Of a stretch of 64,000 nt of DNA, positions 7,644 to 17,400 are shown piece by piece. Each line of letters starts with the position of its first letter. Position 1 is the first letter of the stretch. Location: the NCBI RefSeq assembly GCF_014197205.1, contig NZ_JACIFD010000001.1:1-64000 (forward strand), written 5' to 3'. A model generated the notes under the pieces. The model ran no database searches and was not told the origin of the DNA. It was given only the letters and a program-made list of their open reading frames with translations. Position numbers and translations under genes: made by a program. The stretch comes from Canibacter oris. Its GTDB lineage: Bacteria; Actinomycetota; Actinomycetes; Actinomycetales; Microbacteriaceae.

Positions 7644-9050
7644 TTATTTCTGGCGGTTAACCCAAGCCTCAACGTCGGCAACGGAGCGCGGAATGTCAGC
7701 TGACAGGTTTACCGCACCGGTTTCGGTCACCACTATGTCATCTTCAATGCGCACCCCGATGCCCCAGAACTCCTGCGGCACAGTGGTGTCACCAGGGTGG
7801 AAGTAAAGGCCAGGTTCGATTGTGAACACCATGCCTGGCTCCAAAACCCGGTCGTAGTACATTTCGCGGCGGGCGCGAGCACAGTCGTGCACATCTAACC
7901 CCAAGTGGTGGCTGGTGCCGTGCACCATGTACCGGCGGTGGTAAGGCACATTCGGTTTGGCATCAGTTGGCCAGAAGCCCCACTCTTTCACATGCTTTTC
8001 AATTACAGCTAGAGCTGTGTCGTGTACCTCGTGGAAGGTAATGCCCGGACGCACCACGGCAAATGCTGCATCTGCAGCCTCCAAAACCGCCTCATAAACC
8101 CGGCGTTGCACCGCAGTGAACTTGCCTGAAATTGGCAGAGTGCGGGTGATGTCTGCGGTGTACAGAGAATCTACTTCCACGCCTGCGTCTAGTAGCAGCA
8201 AATCACCCGGCTTCACGGCGCCAGTGTTTTGCACCCAGTGCAGCGTGCAAGCGTGTTCGCCCGCAGCTGCAATGGTGTCGTACCCTTCCCAGTTGCCCTC
8301 AACGCGCGCGTGTTTGTGGAACATTACCTCCACAACCCGTTCGCCCCGCTCCGCTGCAATGGCTTCGTCAAGGCCTGCAACAACCTCTTGGAAACCGCGC
8401 GCGGTCGCCGCAACAGCAGCCTCCATCTGGGAGATTTCAAACTCGTCTTTGACGATACGCAGCTCGTCTAAGAACTGTCCAAGTTCTGCGTCTTCTAGGG
8501 TGACATCAGCAGCGCTAGGGGAGAACTCAGCAAGATCAGCGGTCTGCAGTTGCAGCTGAATTGCCACGTCTTGTAGTGACGGGGTTGGGCCGATCCAGAA
8601 TTCCCCAGTTTCGCTGTTGGTAAAGAACTCGGCGCTGTCACGCCCGGCGGCCGCCGCGAAGTAGAGCGTGACGTCGTGGTTGCTGTGGTTGCCTGCACCT
8701 GCGGCGGTGGGCTCGAACACTAGTATTGCGCCCGGCTGTGCCGCCGCGCCCCAGCCGGTGAGATGGCTAAACGAAGAATCCGCTCGGAACATGTAGAAAG
8801 TGTCGTTGGCGCGCTGCTTCATGATGCCCGCGGCAACCACCACCCGCCGCCCGGCAAAGGCGGCGCTCACCGCATCACGGCGCTGCTTGGCAAACGGTGC
8901 AACCTCCCACGCGGTGATCTCGGCGGTCTCCAGCGGTGCCCACCCAGTGCCCATGTAGGCAACAAACTCTTCGTTCGGAGCCAACGTCGCACGTGCTGAA
9001 TTGTCAATTTGTGCTTCGTGTGTAGTTACTTGATTTTCTGCAGCAGTCAT
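7644..9050 (-). CDS. pepP: Xaa-Pro aminopeptidase (M24B)
   Basis: Releases N-terminal residues preceding proline from peptides; a cytoplasmic dimetal enzyme. The 468-residue protein has the AMP_N domain (about 30-190, with AFAGRRVVVAAGIMKQRANDTFYMFRADSSFSHLTG) and a pita-bread M24 domain. Metal ligands are visible in LLLDAGVEVDSLYTADITRTLP (two Asp), HGTSHHLGLDVHD (His), TIEPGLYF (Glu) and GIGVRIEDDIVVT (Glu). The ATG at 9050 has no clear Shine-Dalgarno. Length and motif order fit PepP rather than the shorter PepQ or methionine aminopeptidase. Confidence 0.92.
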   Translation of the reverse strand: MTAAENQVTTHEAQIDNSARATLAPNEEFVAYMGTGWAPLETAEITAWEVAPFAKQRRDAVSAAFAGRRVVVAAGIMKQRANDTFYMFRADSSFSHLTGWGAAAQPGAILVFEPTAAGAGNHSNHDVTLYFAAAAGRDSAEFFTNSETGEFWIGPTPSLQDVAIQLQLQTADLAEFSPSAADVTLEDAELGQFLDELRIVKDEFEISQMEAAVAATARGFQEVVAGLDEAIAAERGERVVEVMFHKHARVEGNWEGYDTIAAAGEHACTLHWVQNTGAVKPGDLLLLDAGVEVDSLYTADITRTLPISGKFTAVQRRVYEAVLEAADAAFAVVRPGITFHEVHDTALAVIEKHVKEWGFWPTDAKPNVPYHRRYMVHGTSHHLGLDVHDCARARREMYYDRVLEPGMVFTIEPGLYFHPGDTTVPQEFWGIGVRIEDDIVVTETGAVNLSADIPRSVADVEAWVNRQK

Positions 9051-9108
9051 ACTCTCTATTGTCGCATGTTACAGGCCGCAGAAAGTGCAGCAAAAACCCA
9101 GTTTAAGG

Positions 9109-9121
9109 TATGCTCAACAAC
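9109..9121 (+). promoter_or_regulatory. Leaderless promoter of the PHP gene
   Basis: TATGCT (9109-9114) lies 7 nt before ATG 9122. This favours that start over the in-frame ATG at 9110, which falls inside the box. Confidence 0.45.
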
Positions 9122-9958
9122 ATGGCGGATTTAACCTACGACCTGCACACGCACTCTACCCACTCCGACGGCACAACAACTGTTGCTGAACTGGTGCAGG
9201 GTGCGGTCGCTGCCGGGCTAGCGGGTATTTCCCTCACTGACCATGACACCTGTGCAGGCTGGGATGAAGCGCGAGAAGCCACTGCGCTTTTCGGAATCGA
9301 TTTTCTGCCGGGCATTGAGCTGACCACGAAACACGGTTGTCATTCGGTGCATCTGCTCGGCTACGGCATGAATCCGCACTACGAACCGCTCGCCACAACC
9401 CTGCTCTGGCTACGAGAACAGCGGGTGCAGCGGGTGGAAGAGATGGTCATGAAACTAGCGGCTGATTATCCGCTGTCGTTGGCTAAACTCCGGGCGCGTG
9501 CACAGGGAGCGGTGGGGCGGCCACACATCGCTGATGAGCTGGTTGAACTGGGGATTGTGGCGGATCGCGCCGCCGCATTCGCTACCTTGCTGTCACACCG
9601 CAGTAAATACTATGTTCCGGGACAATATTTGGAAACTAGACGCGCAATTCAACTGGTGCGTGCCGCTGGTGGAGTGCCAGTGTTGGCACATCCGGCTGCT
9701 GGACGTAATCACAGCGCGATTTCCCGTGCCGACATGCAAGAGTTTGTTACGGCTGGGTTGCTTGGCATCGAGCTGCGGCACCCCGAAAACAACCCTGAGT
9801 TACTGCAACAGATTGAGTTCGCGGCGGCGGGGCTAGGACTTTTAGTCACTGGCTCCAGTGACTACCATGGCAGTGGCAAACCAAACCGCCTCGGTGATGA
9901 AACAACCGAGGCGGCGGTAGTAGCGCAAATCAGACAATTGGCGGCGGTGCCGCGCTAA
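9122..9958 (+). CDS. PHP-domain phosphoesterase (RNase AM/TrpH-like)
   Basis: A 278-residue PHP metalloenzyme, likely cutting nucleoside 3',5'-bisphosphates or degrading RNA 5'-3' like E. coli RNase AM (YciV); the exact substrate is inferred from family only. Metal-binding motifs are DLHTHSTHSDG near the N-terminus, SLTDHDT, GIELTT, VLAHPAAG and the C-terminal SSDYHG. The AMP_N-like insertion of RNase AM (KLRARAQGAVGRPHIADELVELG) is present. I chose ATG 9122 because a -10-like box sits 7 nt upstream; ATG 9110 adds only four residues. It is a single gene, divergent from pepP. Confidence 0.85.
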   Translation: MADLTYDLHTHSTHSDGTTTVAELVQGAVAAGLAGISLTDHDTCAGWDEAREATALFGIDFLPGIELTTKHGCHSVHLLGYGMNPHYEPLATTLLWLREQRVQRVEEMVMKLAADYPLSLAKLRARAQGAVGRPHIADELVELGIVADRAAAFATLLSHRSKYYVPGQYLETRRAIQLVRAAGGVPVLAHPAAGRNHSAISRADMQEFVTAGLLGIELRHPENNPELLQQIEFAAAGLGLLVTGSSDYHGSGKPNRLGDETTEAAVVAQIRQLAAVPR

Positions 9959-10022
9959 AGGCAGCGGGGTGCGCCTGGCTTCGTGCCTTATCACTCAGCA
10001 GTCGCACAGCGAGGTGGTTGCG

Positions 10023-11444
10023 CTATTGCTGAGCGGTGACCGGAGTGCTCGGCCGGCGATTTCGCCTACGGGTGCTTGGCTTACGCTTAGATTCGGTTAC
10101 GGTAATTACGGTGCGCCGCGATCCATCTTCTGGCTGCACAGCATGTTTTGCGGGAGCGCCGTTCTGCCCGCTGCGTGCCCGTCGCCGGCTGCGGCTGCGG
10201 CTGCGGCCCGCGGTTTGCTCGCTGGTTTGCTGCTGTGACTGCTGCGCCGGCTTGGTGGCTTGCTTGATGCGCCCCTTGGTGCCCTTTGGAATATCTAAAT
10301 CGCTAAACAGATGCGGCGAAGATGAATAGGTTTCCGGTGGTTCTGGGAGTTGGAAATTGAGGGCATTGTTAATCAAGGCCCACTTATGCATGTCTTCCCA
10401 GTCAATCAGGGTCACCGCGATGCCGGTGTTCCCGGCGCGCCCAGTGCGCCCCACCCGATGTAGGTAAGTTTTGTCGTCATCTGGCACAGTATAGTTAATG
10501 ACGTGAGTGACGTCATTTACGTCGATACCGCGCGCCGCCACATCGGTTGCAATCAAAACGTCACGATTACCGGTCTTAAAGTGGGCCATCTGCTTTTCAC
10601 GCTGCTCCTGTCCGAGATCACCGTGCACTGCTGCAACCGCGAAGCCGCGCCCGCGCAGTTCCTCCTGTAGTTTGGCTGCTTGACGTTTCGTGCGGGTAAA
10701 AATAACGGTTTTACCGCGGCCATTTGCCTGCAGAATCCGGCCAATCATCTCGTCTTTGTCAAGATTATGGGCGCGGTAAATCAGGTGCTGAATATTGTTC
10801 TGGGTTGCGCCCTCGGTCGGATCAGAGGCGCGAATATGTACCGGTTTACGCATAAATCGCCGCGCTAGAGTTACTATGCTGCCTGGCATAGTCGCAGAAA
10901 ACAGCAAAGTGTGGCGAGTCTCGGGAGTCAGGCTAAACAGTTTTTCTATGTCAGCCAAGAAGCCCAGATCCAGCATCTCATCAGCCTCATCAAGCACCAT
11001 CACTTCAATCTCACTGAGATTCAGTAGGCGCTGGCCAGCGAGATCCAGCAACCGCCCCGGAGTCCCAACCACAACCTGGGCCCCGGCGCGCAACTGCTGC
11101 ACCTGCTCATCATAAACTTTGCCGCCGTAAATCGCCACAACCTGGGTTGCGCGGGCGCTGCTTACACCAGCCAGATCTTCGTAAACCTGCACCGCCAGCT
11201 CGCGTGTTGGCACCACCACGAGCGCCTTCACACCGGGAGCCGGGTTGGTGCCGAGACGCTGCAACAGTGGCAGCCCGAAGCCGAAGGTTTTGCCGGTGCC
11301 GGTTTTTGCCTGACCGATAATATCCTGGCCGGTTAAGGCCAGCGGAATCGTCTGCTCTTGAATCGGGAAAGCAGCGGTGATGCCGCGCGCGGCAAGCTCG
11401 GTGACGAGATCTTCGTCAATTCCTAGTTCTGTAAATGTTGTCAC
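10023..11444 (-). CDS. DEAD-box ATP-dependent RNA helicase
   Basis: Unwinds or remodels RNA (ribosome assembly, mRNA decay, cold adaptation in related proteins). From GTG 11444 the protein has 473 residues. Motifs in order: Q motif (FTELGIDEDL...FPIQEQTIP, 4-35), AKTGTGKT (46-53), PTRELA (79-84), DEAD (152-155), SAT (183-185), VATDVAARGID-type motif V and HRVGRTGRAG. The tail after about residue 390 is basic (RSRSRSRRRARSG, KPSTRRRNRRPS) and probably binds RNA. The frame is open to 11684 but that would overlap the divergent gene; GTG 11444 aligns with the usual Q-motif start. It resembles Rv3211/RhlE. Confidence 0.92.
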   Translation of the reverse strand: MTTFTELGIDEDLVTELAARGITAAFPIQEQTIPLALTGQDIIGQAKTGTGKTFGFGLPLLQRLGTNPAPGVKALVVVPTRELAVQVYEDLAGVSSARATQVVAIYGGKVYDEQVQQLRAGAQVVVGTPGRLLDLAGQRLLNLSEIEVMVLDEADEMLDLGFLADIEKLFSLTPETRHTLLFSATMPGSIVTLARRFMRKPVHIRASDPTEGATQNNIQHLIYRAHNLDKDEMIGRILQANGRGKTVIFTRTKRQAAKLQEELRGRGFAVAAVHGDLGQEQREKQMAHFKTGNRDVLIATDVAARGIDVNDVTHVINYTVPDDDKTYLHRVGRTGRAGNTGIAVTLIDWEDMHKWALINNALNFQLPEPPETYSSSPHLFSDLDIPKGTKGRIKQATKPAQQSQQQTSEQTAGRSRSRSRRRARSGQNGAPAKHAVQPEDGSRRTVITVTESKRKPSTRRRNRRPSTPVTAQQ

Positions 11445-11571
11445 TTGTGTTCCGTTCGTGGCACACCGTGATGTGCCGGTCTTGCTGTGACTGAGCTGCG
11501 GGGCGCAAGGGTTTTGCGCCGGCACACCGTGAATACAAAATTTTAGGGAGTAAAGCAGTACACTAAAAAGT
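11445..11571. promoter_or_regulatory. Structured region between helicase and ferritin-like genes
   Basis: The 127-bp divergent intergenic region carries GGCACACCGTGA twice (11460-11471 and 11521-11532) and the hairpin GGCGCAA/TTGCGCC (11502-11508 with 11514-11520). On the minus strand these fall in the leader of the helicase gene. On the plus strand TACACT (11559-11564) lies 7 nt before ATG 11572, a leaderless promoter. Confidence 0.45.
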
Positions 11572-12288
11572 ATGTTTTCGTGGCTCAGTCGTTTTAAAAA
11601 GCCTACGGCATCAGTTGCCGAGATGCTCGGCAAAGCAGATGAAAAGGTAATCCGTGTTGAGGTCAAAGAGTTTGCCCCCGGCATAGTGCCTTTTCTAAGT
11701 TTAAACGCTCTTACCGAACTTTATCTGTATGAGGCCGCAACTCAGGCGGTTTTAGGCGCAGAATCACTCGCCGCCAAGAGTGCGCTCGCCGATATTGCTG
11801 GCGCTTCGCTGGCTAAACACAAGCGGTTTGCGGCAGAGCTGAAGCGCCGCGGGCATCAGGTTGATATCGAGATGAATCACTATATGCCGCGTTTTGCACA
11901 GTACACTGACCGCATTCAGGTGGATGACTGGCATCAGCATGTGCTCACCGTGCTGCTTGTTGGTGGCATGCTAGAAGACTTTATGGCTAGCCTGGCTTCC
12001 GGTTTGAAAGACAGCTTCCGGAAAGAAGCGGCTGAAATTCTCAGTGATCACTCGTCACAGCAAGACTTGCACGTGCTTTTGGCGGCTGAAATTATGGCGG
12101 ATCCGCGAGTCGCCGACAAGCTAGCCCTGTGGGGGCGACGCTTGGTCGGTGACACTCTGCTCCTGGCGCAAGACATTTTGAAGCTCAGCGAAAACCGCCA
12201 GTTTGTGTGGGAGGAGATGGAGCCAATCTTCACCGAAATTACCAGCGACCACATGCGCCGCATGGACTCTTTGGGGCTCACCGCTTAA
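11572..12288 (+). CDS. Ferritin-like/MiaE-like di-iron fold protein
   Basis: A 238-residue helical protein of the ferritin-like group annotated in actinobacteria as 'ferritin-like fold protein' or tRNA-hydroxylase-like, corresponding by position to Rv3210c. Acidic and His positions are spread as in four-helix di-iron bundles (ELYLYEAATQ, LAKHKRFAAELKRRGH, ISDHMRRMD near the end). I cannot confirm a complete EExH ligand set, so catalytic activity is uncertain. The gene is divergent from the DEAD helicase, as in mycobacteria. Its TAA is followed directly by the ATG of the next gene, so the two are translationally coupled. Confidence 0.7.
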   Translation: MFSWLSRFKKPTASVAEMLGKADEKVIRVEVKEFAPGIVPFLSLNALTELYLYEAATQAVLGAESLAAKSALADIAGASLAKHKRFAAELKRRGHQVDIEMNHYMPRFAQYTDRIQVDDWHQHVLTVLLVGGMLEDFMASLASGLKDSFRKEAAEILSDHSSQQDLHVLLAAEIMADPRVADKLALWGRRLVGDTLLLAQDILKLSENRQFVWEEMEPIFTEITSDHMRRMDSLGLTA

Positions 12289-13506
12289 ATGCAACTACCC
12301 GCGATTAGCTGCGCCCAATTTGCTGCCGGTACCTGTGTTTCCTGCAGTGAGATTACGGTTCCGTATGAGCAGCAACTGCAGCTGAAAAGTGAGGCGTGCG
12401 CGGCGCTGTTGCAGGATTATTTTGTGGATCCGACCGCCCCCGTGTGGCTAACACCGCACCGCAGCGAGGTCGCGGCGTTTCGCAACAAAGCAAAATTTGT
12501 GGTGCTTGGCTCCGCAGGTAAGCTGCTTTTGGGTTTACAGGGACCGCGGGGGCCGGTGGATCTTACCACCTGCCCAATCCAGGATCCGCAGCTGAATGCC
12601 GCGGGACAACAACTGCGGGAGTTTATGAACGGTTTACCGCTGTCCGGCTATGATGTAGCGCGGCGGCGTGGAGATCTCAAATTTGTGCATGTCACAGTTG
12701 CGCCGAGCGGTAACCTGCTGGTGCGTTTCGTGGTGCAATCAATGGCGGCAGCTGAGCAGATTGCCAGCCGCGCCGCGCAGCTGCGGCAGGTGCTACCCGA
12801 GGCTGAAACTGTGACCCTCAACATTTTGCCGGAGCATCGGGCGGTGTTAGAGGGGGACACCGAGTATGTGCTGTGGGGCAGTGGGCTGCGGGTGCGGCTG
12901 CCGCAGGTTAGTTTGCAGTTGCTGCCGCAGAGTTTCTTCCAAACCAACACCGCGGTTGCGGCGGGGCTTTATGCCCAGGCGCGGCAGTGGGCGGATCAGC
13001 TGCGGCCGCGCAGCGTGCTTGACCTGTATTGCGGAGTTGGCGGTTTTGCGCTGCACCTTGCGGAGCCTAAAAATCAGGCGGGGCATGCCGATGGTGCCGA
13101 GTCTGTAGGCCTGACAGGTGCTGCAAGCACGGCAGTGCGCCGGGTGGTGGGTGTGGAGCTGAGCGAGTACGCCGTGCGCGCTGCGAAGCGTAGCGCTCGC
13201 GAACAGGGGTTGGCGGCGAGTTTTGTTGCGGCTGATGCAACTGCGTACGCTTTACAGCTGCAGGAATTTCCAGAGCTGTTAATAGTAAACCCGCCGCGGC
13301 GCGGTATCGGGCGCAAGCTGTGTGAGTGGATCCAAGGCTCCCAGATCCACCATATAATTTATTCCAGCTGCAACCCCGAGAGTCTCGCCGCCGATCTGGC
13401 GCAGCTGCCCGGGTACCGAATAACTCAGGCGCGGATTTTTGACATGTTTGCGCACACCAAACACGTGGAGTGCGCAGTGCTGTTGCAGCGTATGGGAGAA
13501 CAGTAA
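12289..13506 (+). CDS. rlmC: 23S rRNA (uracil-C5)-methyltransferase, RlmC-like
   Basis: SAM-dependent m5U methyltransferase with an Fe-S cluster. In the 405-residue protein the cluster cysteines appear as C8, C16 and C19 (CAQFAAGTCVSC) and in TTCPIQDP, the RlmC spacing without an N-terminal TRAM domain. Catalytic features are SFFQTNTAVA, SAM motif LDLYCGVGGFALHLA, VVGVELSEYAVRAAKRSA, IVNPPRRGIG, and the nucleophile Cys in IYSSCNPESL. The C-terminus ends with FDMFAHTKHVECAVLL as expected. A 20-residue acidic insertion separates the SAM motif from motif II. RlmD or TrmA are the alternatives; the Cys pattern and length favour RlmC. Confidence 0.85.
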   Translation: MQLPAISCAQFAAGTCVSCSEITVPYEQQLQLKSEACAALLQDYFVDPTAPVWLTPHRSEVAAFRNKAKFVVLGSAGKLLLGLQGPRGPVDLTTCPIQDPQLNAAGQQLREFMNGLPLSGYDVARRRGDLKFVHVTVAPSGNLLVRFVVQSMAAAEQIASRAAQLRQVLPEAETVTLNILPEHRAVLEGDTEYVLWGSGLRVRLPQVSLQLLPQSFFQTNTAVAAGLYAQARQWADQLRPRSVLDLYCGVGGFALHLAEPKNQAGHADGAESVGLTGAASTAVRRVVGVELSEYAVRAAKRSAREQGLAASFVAADATAYALQLQEFPELLIVNPPRRGIGRKLCEWIQGSQIHHIIYSSCNPESLAADLAQLPGYRITQARIFDMFAHTKHVECAVLLQRMGEQ

Positions 13507-13538
13507 AACGTGTGCGTGAACTCCGAAAACGTTAGCTT

Positions 13539-13550
13539 GCCAGCGCTGGC
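13539..13550. repeat. 12-bp perfect palindrome
   Basis: GCCAGCGCTGGC is self-complementary and lies between the convergent rlmC-like and SRPBCC genes. It could be half of a weak terminator or a protein site. No U-tract follows. Confidence 0.3.
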
Positions 13551-13576
13551 AGCGGATTCATGGTGCCGGTATGAGG

Positions 13577-14044
13577 CTAGCTGTCGTAATTAAAGCCGTT
13601 CCTGATAAGTCGACGCCATCTGCGTTGCCGGTGGCGGTAGAAAACTTGGGCAAAGCCCCAAACTATCGGGGTTAGGGGCCCGGCCTTAATGGTAACGGTG
13701 TCAGTGTAGCGCGTGCGAGTTGGGGAAGCTGGGGTGATAGTAATCAAATGGTGCCACTGCTTGATGAGTGTGCCCTCACCTGCATCGAGTAACTGCTGGG
13801 CAGGGGTATCAAGTTTAATATTGATACGCTGCTTACCGAGATAGATAAAACCCAGCAGGTACATTTGTACGGGATAGCTGCCGTTTTGCCAGATAGCGGG
13901 TAGTTGCTGTTGGGTGCCGCTGTCAGAAATGGGTTTAAAACGTATTAAAGGCGTAGCAACATAGTGCAGTGAGCGGCTCTGTAGCAATTCGGAAAAGAGC
14001 TTTTCAGCTGGGCAGTTAAAAACGGTTGCTACTTGGACACGCAT
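13577..14044 (-). CDS. SRPBCC (START/Bet v 1 fold) protein
   Basis: A 155-residue small soluble protein that resembles SRPBCC ligand-binding proteins; function unknown. Typical features are the first strand and helix (VQVATVFNCPAEKLFSELLQSRSLHYVATPLIRF), the central LLGFIYLGKQRINI strands, HHLITITPASPTRTRYTDTVTIKAGPLTPIVW, and the long C-terminal helix ending FYRHRQRRWRRLIRNGF, a recurrent tail of this subgroup. It lies between convergent rlmC and DUF3107 on the minus strand with its own upstream gap of 43 bases. No conserved catalytic residues can be named. Confidence 0.7.
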   Translation of the reverse strand: MRVQVATVFNCPAEKLFSELLQSRSLHYVATPLIRFKPISDSGTQQQLPAIWQNGSYPVQMYLLGFIYLGKQRINIKLDTPAQQLLDAGEGTLIKQWHHLITITPASPTRTRYTDTVTIKAGPLTPIVWGFAQVFYRHRQRRWRRLIRNGFNYDS

Positions 14045-14087
14045 TACTCTAGCTAAGTGTTTAGTTTGTGCCTCTCAGAACTGGTGA

Positions 14088-14312
14088 TTAGCTGACAAAT
14101 CCAGCTTTGCGAGGCGCAGCAGCGCCAAACTCGATGTAACCTAGTGCTGCCAGCGGCACCAGATACTGGCGGTCTTTAACATCGGTGAACATTACGGTTG
14201 GCTCATGCCCGCTGTACGCAGTGTTAATGGTTTTGGCGATTTCAGTCGCGCTCAGGGGGCTTTCAAAAACAAGCTCTTTAGGGGTGTGCTGAATGCCGAT
14301 GCGTACTTCCAT
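14088..14312 (-). CDS. DUF3107 family small protein
   Basis: A 74-residue conserved actinobacterial protein of unknown function, Rv3208A-like. It starts MEVRIGIQHTPKELVFES and ends ALGYIEFGAAAPRKAGFVS, the family's pattern of an N-terminal strand, a short helix (SATEIAKTINTAYSG) and the C-terminal YIEFG motif. The frame is open to 14357, but ATG 14312 has the Shine-Dalgarno AAAGGA and matches the family start. Its position beside adnA and close to the DEAD helicase/ferritin-like pair repeats a mycobacterial arrangement. Confidence 0.85.
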   Translation of the reverse strand: MEVRIGIQHTPKELVFESPLSATEIAKTINTAYSGHEPTVMFTDVKDRQYLVPLAALGYIEFGAAAPRKAGFVS

Positions 14313-14458
14313 AATTTTCCTTTGGACTGGGCTTAAAGCAAGCTCTGTGACTATCAAACACCATAATTTTACTGCACCGAGCTTGAGAGTGACTGTGTTT
14401 GCCAGCTGTAATTAAGCTAATTTATCTGGTTTCAGACCAAAGTTGTCAATGCAGTAAA

Positions 14459-14471
14459 TATACTTGCGAGT
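14459..14471 (+). promoter_or_regulatory. Leaderless promoter of adnA-adnB
   Basis: TATACT (14459-14464), close to consensus, lies 7 nt before the GTG start at 14472. No Shine-Dalgarno is present. Confidence 0.55.
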
Positions 14472-17400
14472 GTGGAAGATAATAAGTTTTCGCAGCTTAC
14501 ATACACCGCTGGGCAGCAGCAGGTACGGCGCCTCAACCCGGCGATGCACGCCTTGCTGCTCGGAGCTGCCGGCAGCGGTAAAACCACGGCGCTGTTAGCG
14601 GCCGCGGCGCAGCATCAAAATGTGTTATTTTTCGCCCCCAATCGGCAGGCTGCGGCACGCTTGAAACAAGCATATTTGCAGCTAGCCACGGCTCCTGCCG
14701 TTGGCGCAGTAGCGCAAACCATGCAGGCTTTTGCACTGCAGCTGCTAGCCGCTGCTGCGCTGCAACAGGGCACTGTGCAACCGCGTCTTTTAACCGCGGT
14801 GCTGCAAGATGAGCTAATCACACAGCAGCTGCAGCGCAGTGATTTTCCAGACTTTCAACACGAGACTAACCGCGTCTATCTACGCACCGAGATTCGTAAC
14901 CTGTGGCAACTTTTTGAAGAGCTTGACCTCACCGTTACGCAGGCAGCAGCTCAGCTAGAGCAGCATCGCGGGAGCCTAGCTGAGCAGGTGTTTGCTGCCA
15001 TCACGGTGCTGTCGGGATGCGAAGCTCAGCTAGCCGACAGGGCAGAATACTCCGCAACCGGTGTGCTAAACGCTGCTGGCAGACTGCTACAGGAGGCACC
15101 TGGGCTGGCATTACCACAGCTGGTGATAGTTGACGACGCGGCCGAACTTACCCTAGCCGAGCAGCGTTTCTTGGAGCGCCTAGCTGGTGCCGGGGTAGCC
15201 GTGTGGGCAGCGGCAGATCCTGATACTGCGGCGCAGGTGCACATTGCCGAGCCACTGTCGCTGCCGGAGTTGCTGACCGCGCTACCTGCAACTCCAGCAA
15301 TGCTGCACGCTGCAAGCAGTGCCGGAGGCCACGCACAAGATCAGGTGCAGCAGCTGGAACTCCTAGAGATTGTGCGTTTCCCGGCAGAAATCGCCGCTGT
15401 CATTAAACGGCTCAGCGGGGCCATTGGAGTGCGTGGCACGGCAGCCTACCGGCAAACTACTGTGAGCGCTTCCGGCGGTGAGGTAGCCGCTTTCAACTGC
15501 GATTCACCGTCTGCCTTAAGCAGTGCAATAGCCTATCAGCTGCGTCAGGCAAAGCTTGGGTTAGCGGCTGCGCCGTTGAGCTGGGAAGACATGGTGGTGG
15601 TCTGCCGCAGCCGCGACACCGTGGCACAACTGTGTCGGGAGTTGAGCCACCGCGGAGTGCCGACCAAAACCAGCGGCGGCGGCATCGTGTTACGTGATCA
15701 CGCAATCGTGCGCAGCCTGGTGCTGTTACTGCAGGCCGTGATTGCCGAGCAGAAGCTAAGCGATGAGCAGGTGCAACAGCTTTTGATTGGTCCGCTTGGT
15801 GGATTCACCGTACCAGATGTCGCTCTGCTGAAGCGAGATTTGCTGGTGGCGGTGCGCGAAGACGCTGATCCTGAAACCCAAACCGCCAAAGGGTTGCTCG
15901 CTAAGCTGTGCGCCGGGCAGTTAGCGCTGCCACCGCAGCCGTCGGCGGCAGCACAACGAGTGGCAGAGTTCGCGCAAATAATGCAGATAGCCGCAGCACG
16001 CAAAGAAACCAGCAGTCTATCTGAGTTGTTGTGGTTGCTGTGGGATGGATTGTGTGACGCGGCTGCGCTGCAGCAGACAGCGCTGTCAGGCAGCGGTGAT
16101 GCAGCGCGTGACGCTAACCAGCTGTTAGATACCGTGCTAGAGCTGTTTTATGTTGTGCAGCGTAACGAGTCTCAAGAGTTAGGTGTTGCGCCCCTGGCTT
16201 TTCTAGCTGAAATTATGGCCAGCGAGGTGCCGCAAGACACCCTTGCCCGGCAGGCGCAGCACCCCGCCGTTACCGTGACCACACCGCATATGCTGCTTGG
16301 TCGAGAGTTTGCGGTGGTGTGTGTGACAGATCTACAGGAGGGGTTATGGCCAAACCTGCGCTCCAGAGATGCTTATCTGCAGCTGGCACAGGTGCAAGCA
16401 GTGCTACGGCAGCAGCCGGAGGTGGCTGACCGCTATCAGCTGTTGCACGCCGAAACTAGGCTGCTGCTTTTAGCGTGTTCCCGCGCGGTTAAGAAGCTGT
16501 GTTTGTTTACAGTCACAGATGATGAAAAATATCCGAGTCCGCTGTGGCGCTTCTTTCTAGACTACCTGCAACCTGTAACTGGACAGCTGCTACACCTGAC
16601 GCTGCGGGGTGAGGTTGCGCGGTTACGGGCTGCTGTGGAGCACAACCCGCAGCAGCTGGTTGCTGCGGGGCAGTTGGCGCGGCTAGCAGCAGCTGGGGTG
16701 GCTGGGGCAGACCCGGAGCAATGGTATGGTGCCGGCACCCCCAGCGGAGAGCCAGCTCTGTTTGCTAGCGCAGCCGATATTACCCTGAGCCCTTCAACTC
16801 TGGTGGCACTGCAGCAGTGTGCGGCCGGGGCGGTTTTGAACCAGTTAAACGGGCAGCGACCGGTGCAGTTACGGGCGGCAATCGGCACTTTGTTGCATGC
16901 GGGGCTGGAACACAGCAGCAGCATCAATGAGCACAGCTGTGAAGCGGTGATGCAGCCAGTGCAGCAAAACTGGGGTAAACTACCGTTTAAAAATGCGGTT
17001 ATCGCTGATTTGGAGCTGGAAAAAACCGCGGTTGCTGCCGAAAATATTGCTAAATACACGTTTGCGCAAAGCAAAAACTGGCAGGTGCTCGGCAGTGAGG
17101 TGCCTTTCCAAATGGAGGTTGCGGGGGTCAAAATTCGCGGGGTGATTGACCGTATCGAGCAGCACACTGCGGCTGACGGCAGCACCCAAATCAGAATTGT
17201 GGATCTTAAAACCGCAAAAACTCCGGTTACGGTGAAAGAAGCTGAGCAGAGTCTGCAATTGGCCGCTTATCAGTACGCGGTTGCATCCGGAGGGGTGCAA
17301 AACACTGTGCAGTCGCAAAATGTGTCAGGGATACAAGCGGTGCTGGTTTTCCCGAAGTATGAGCAGGCAGCTACTGCGCCGGTTACAGAACGGTCCCAAA

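Noticed and set aside
16562-17185. 207-codon Cys/Ala-rich minus-strand ORF inside adnA
   Set aside because: Composition is that of an antisense frame; the adnA nuclease domain is on the other strand.
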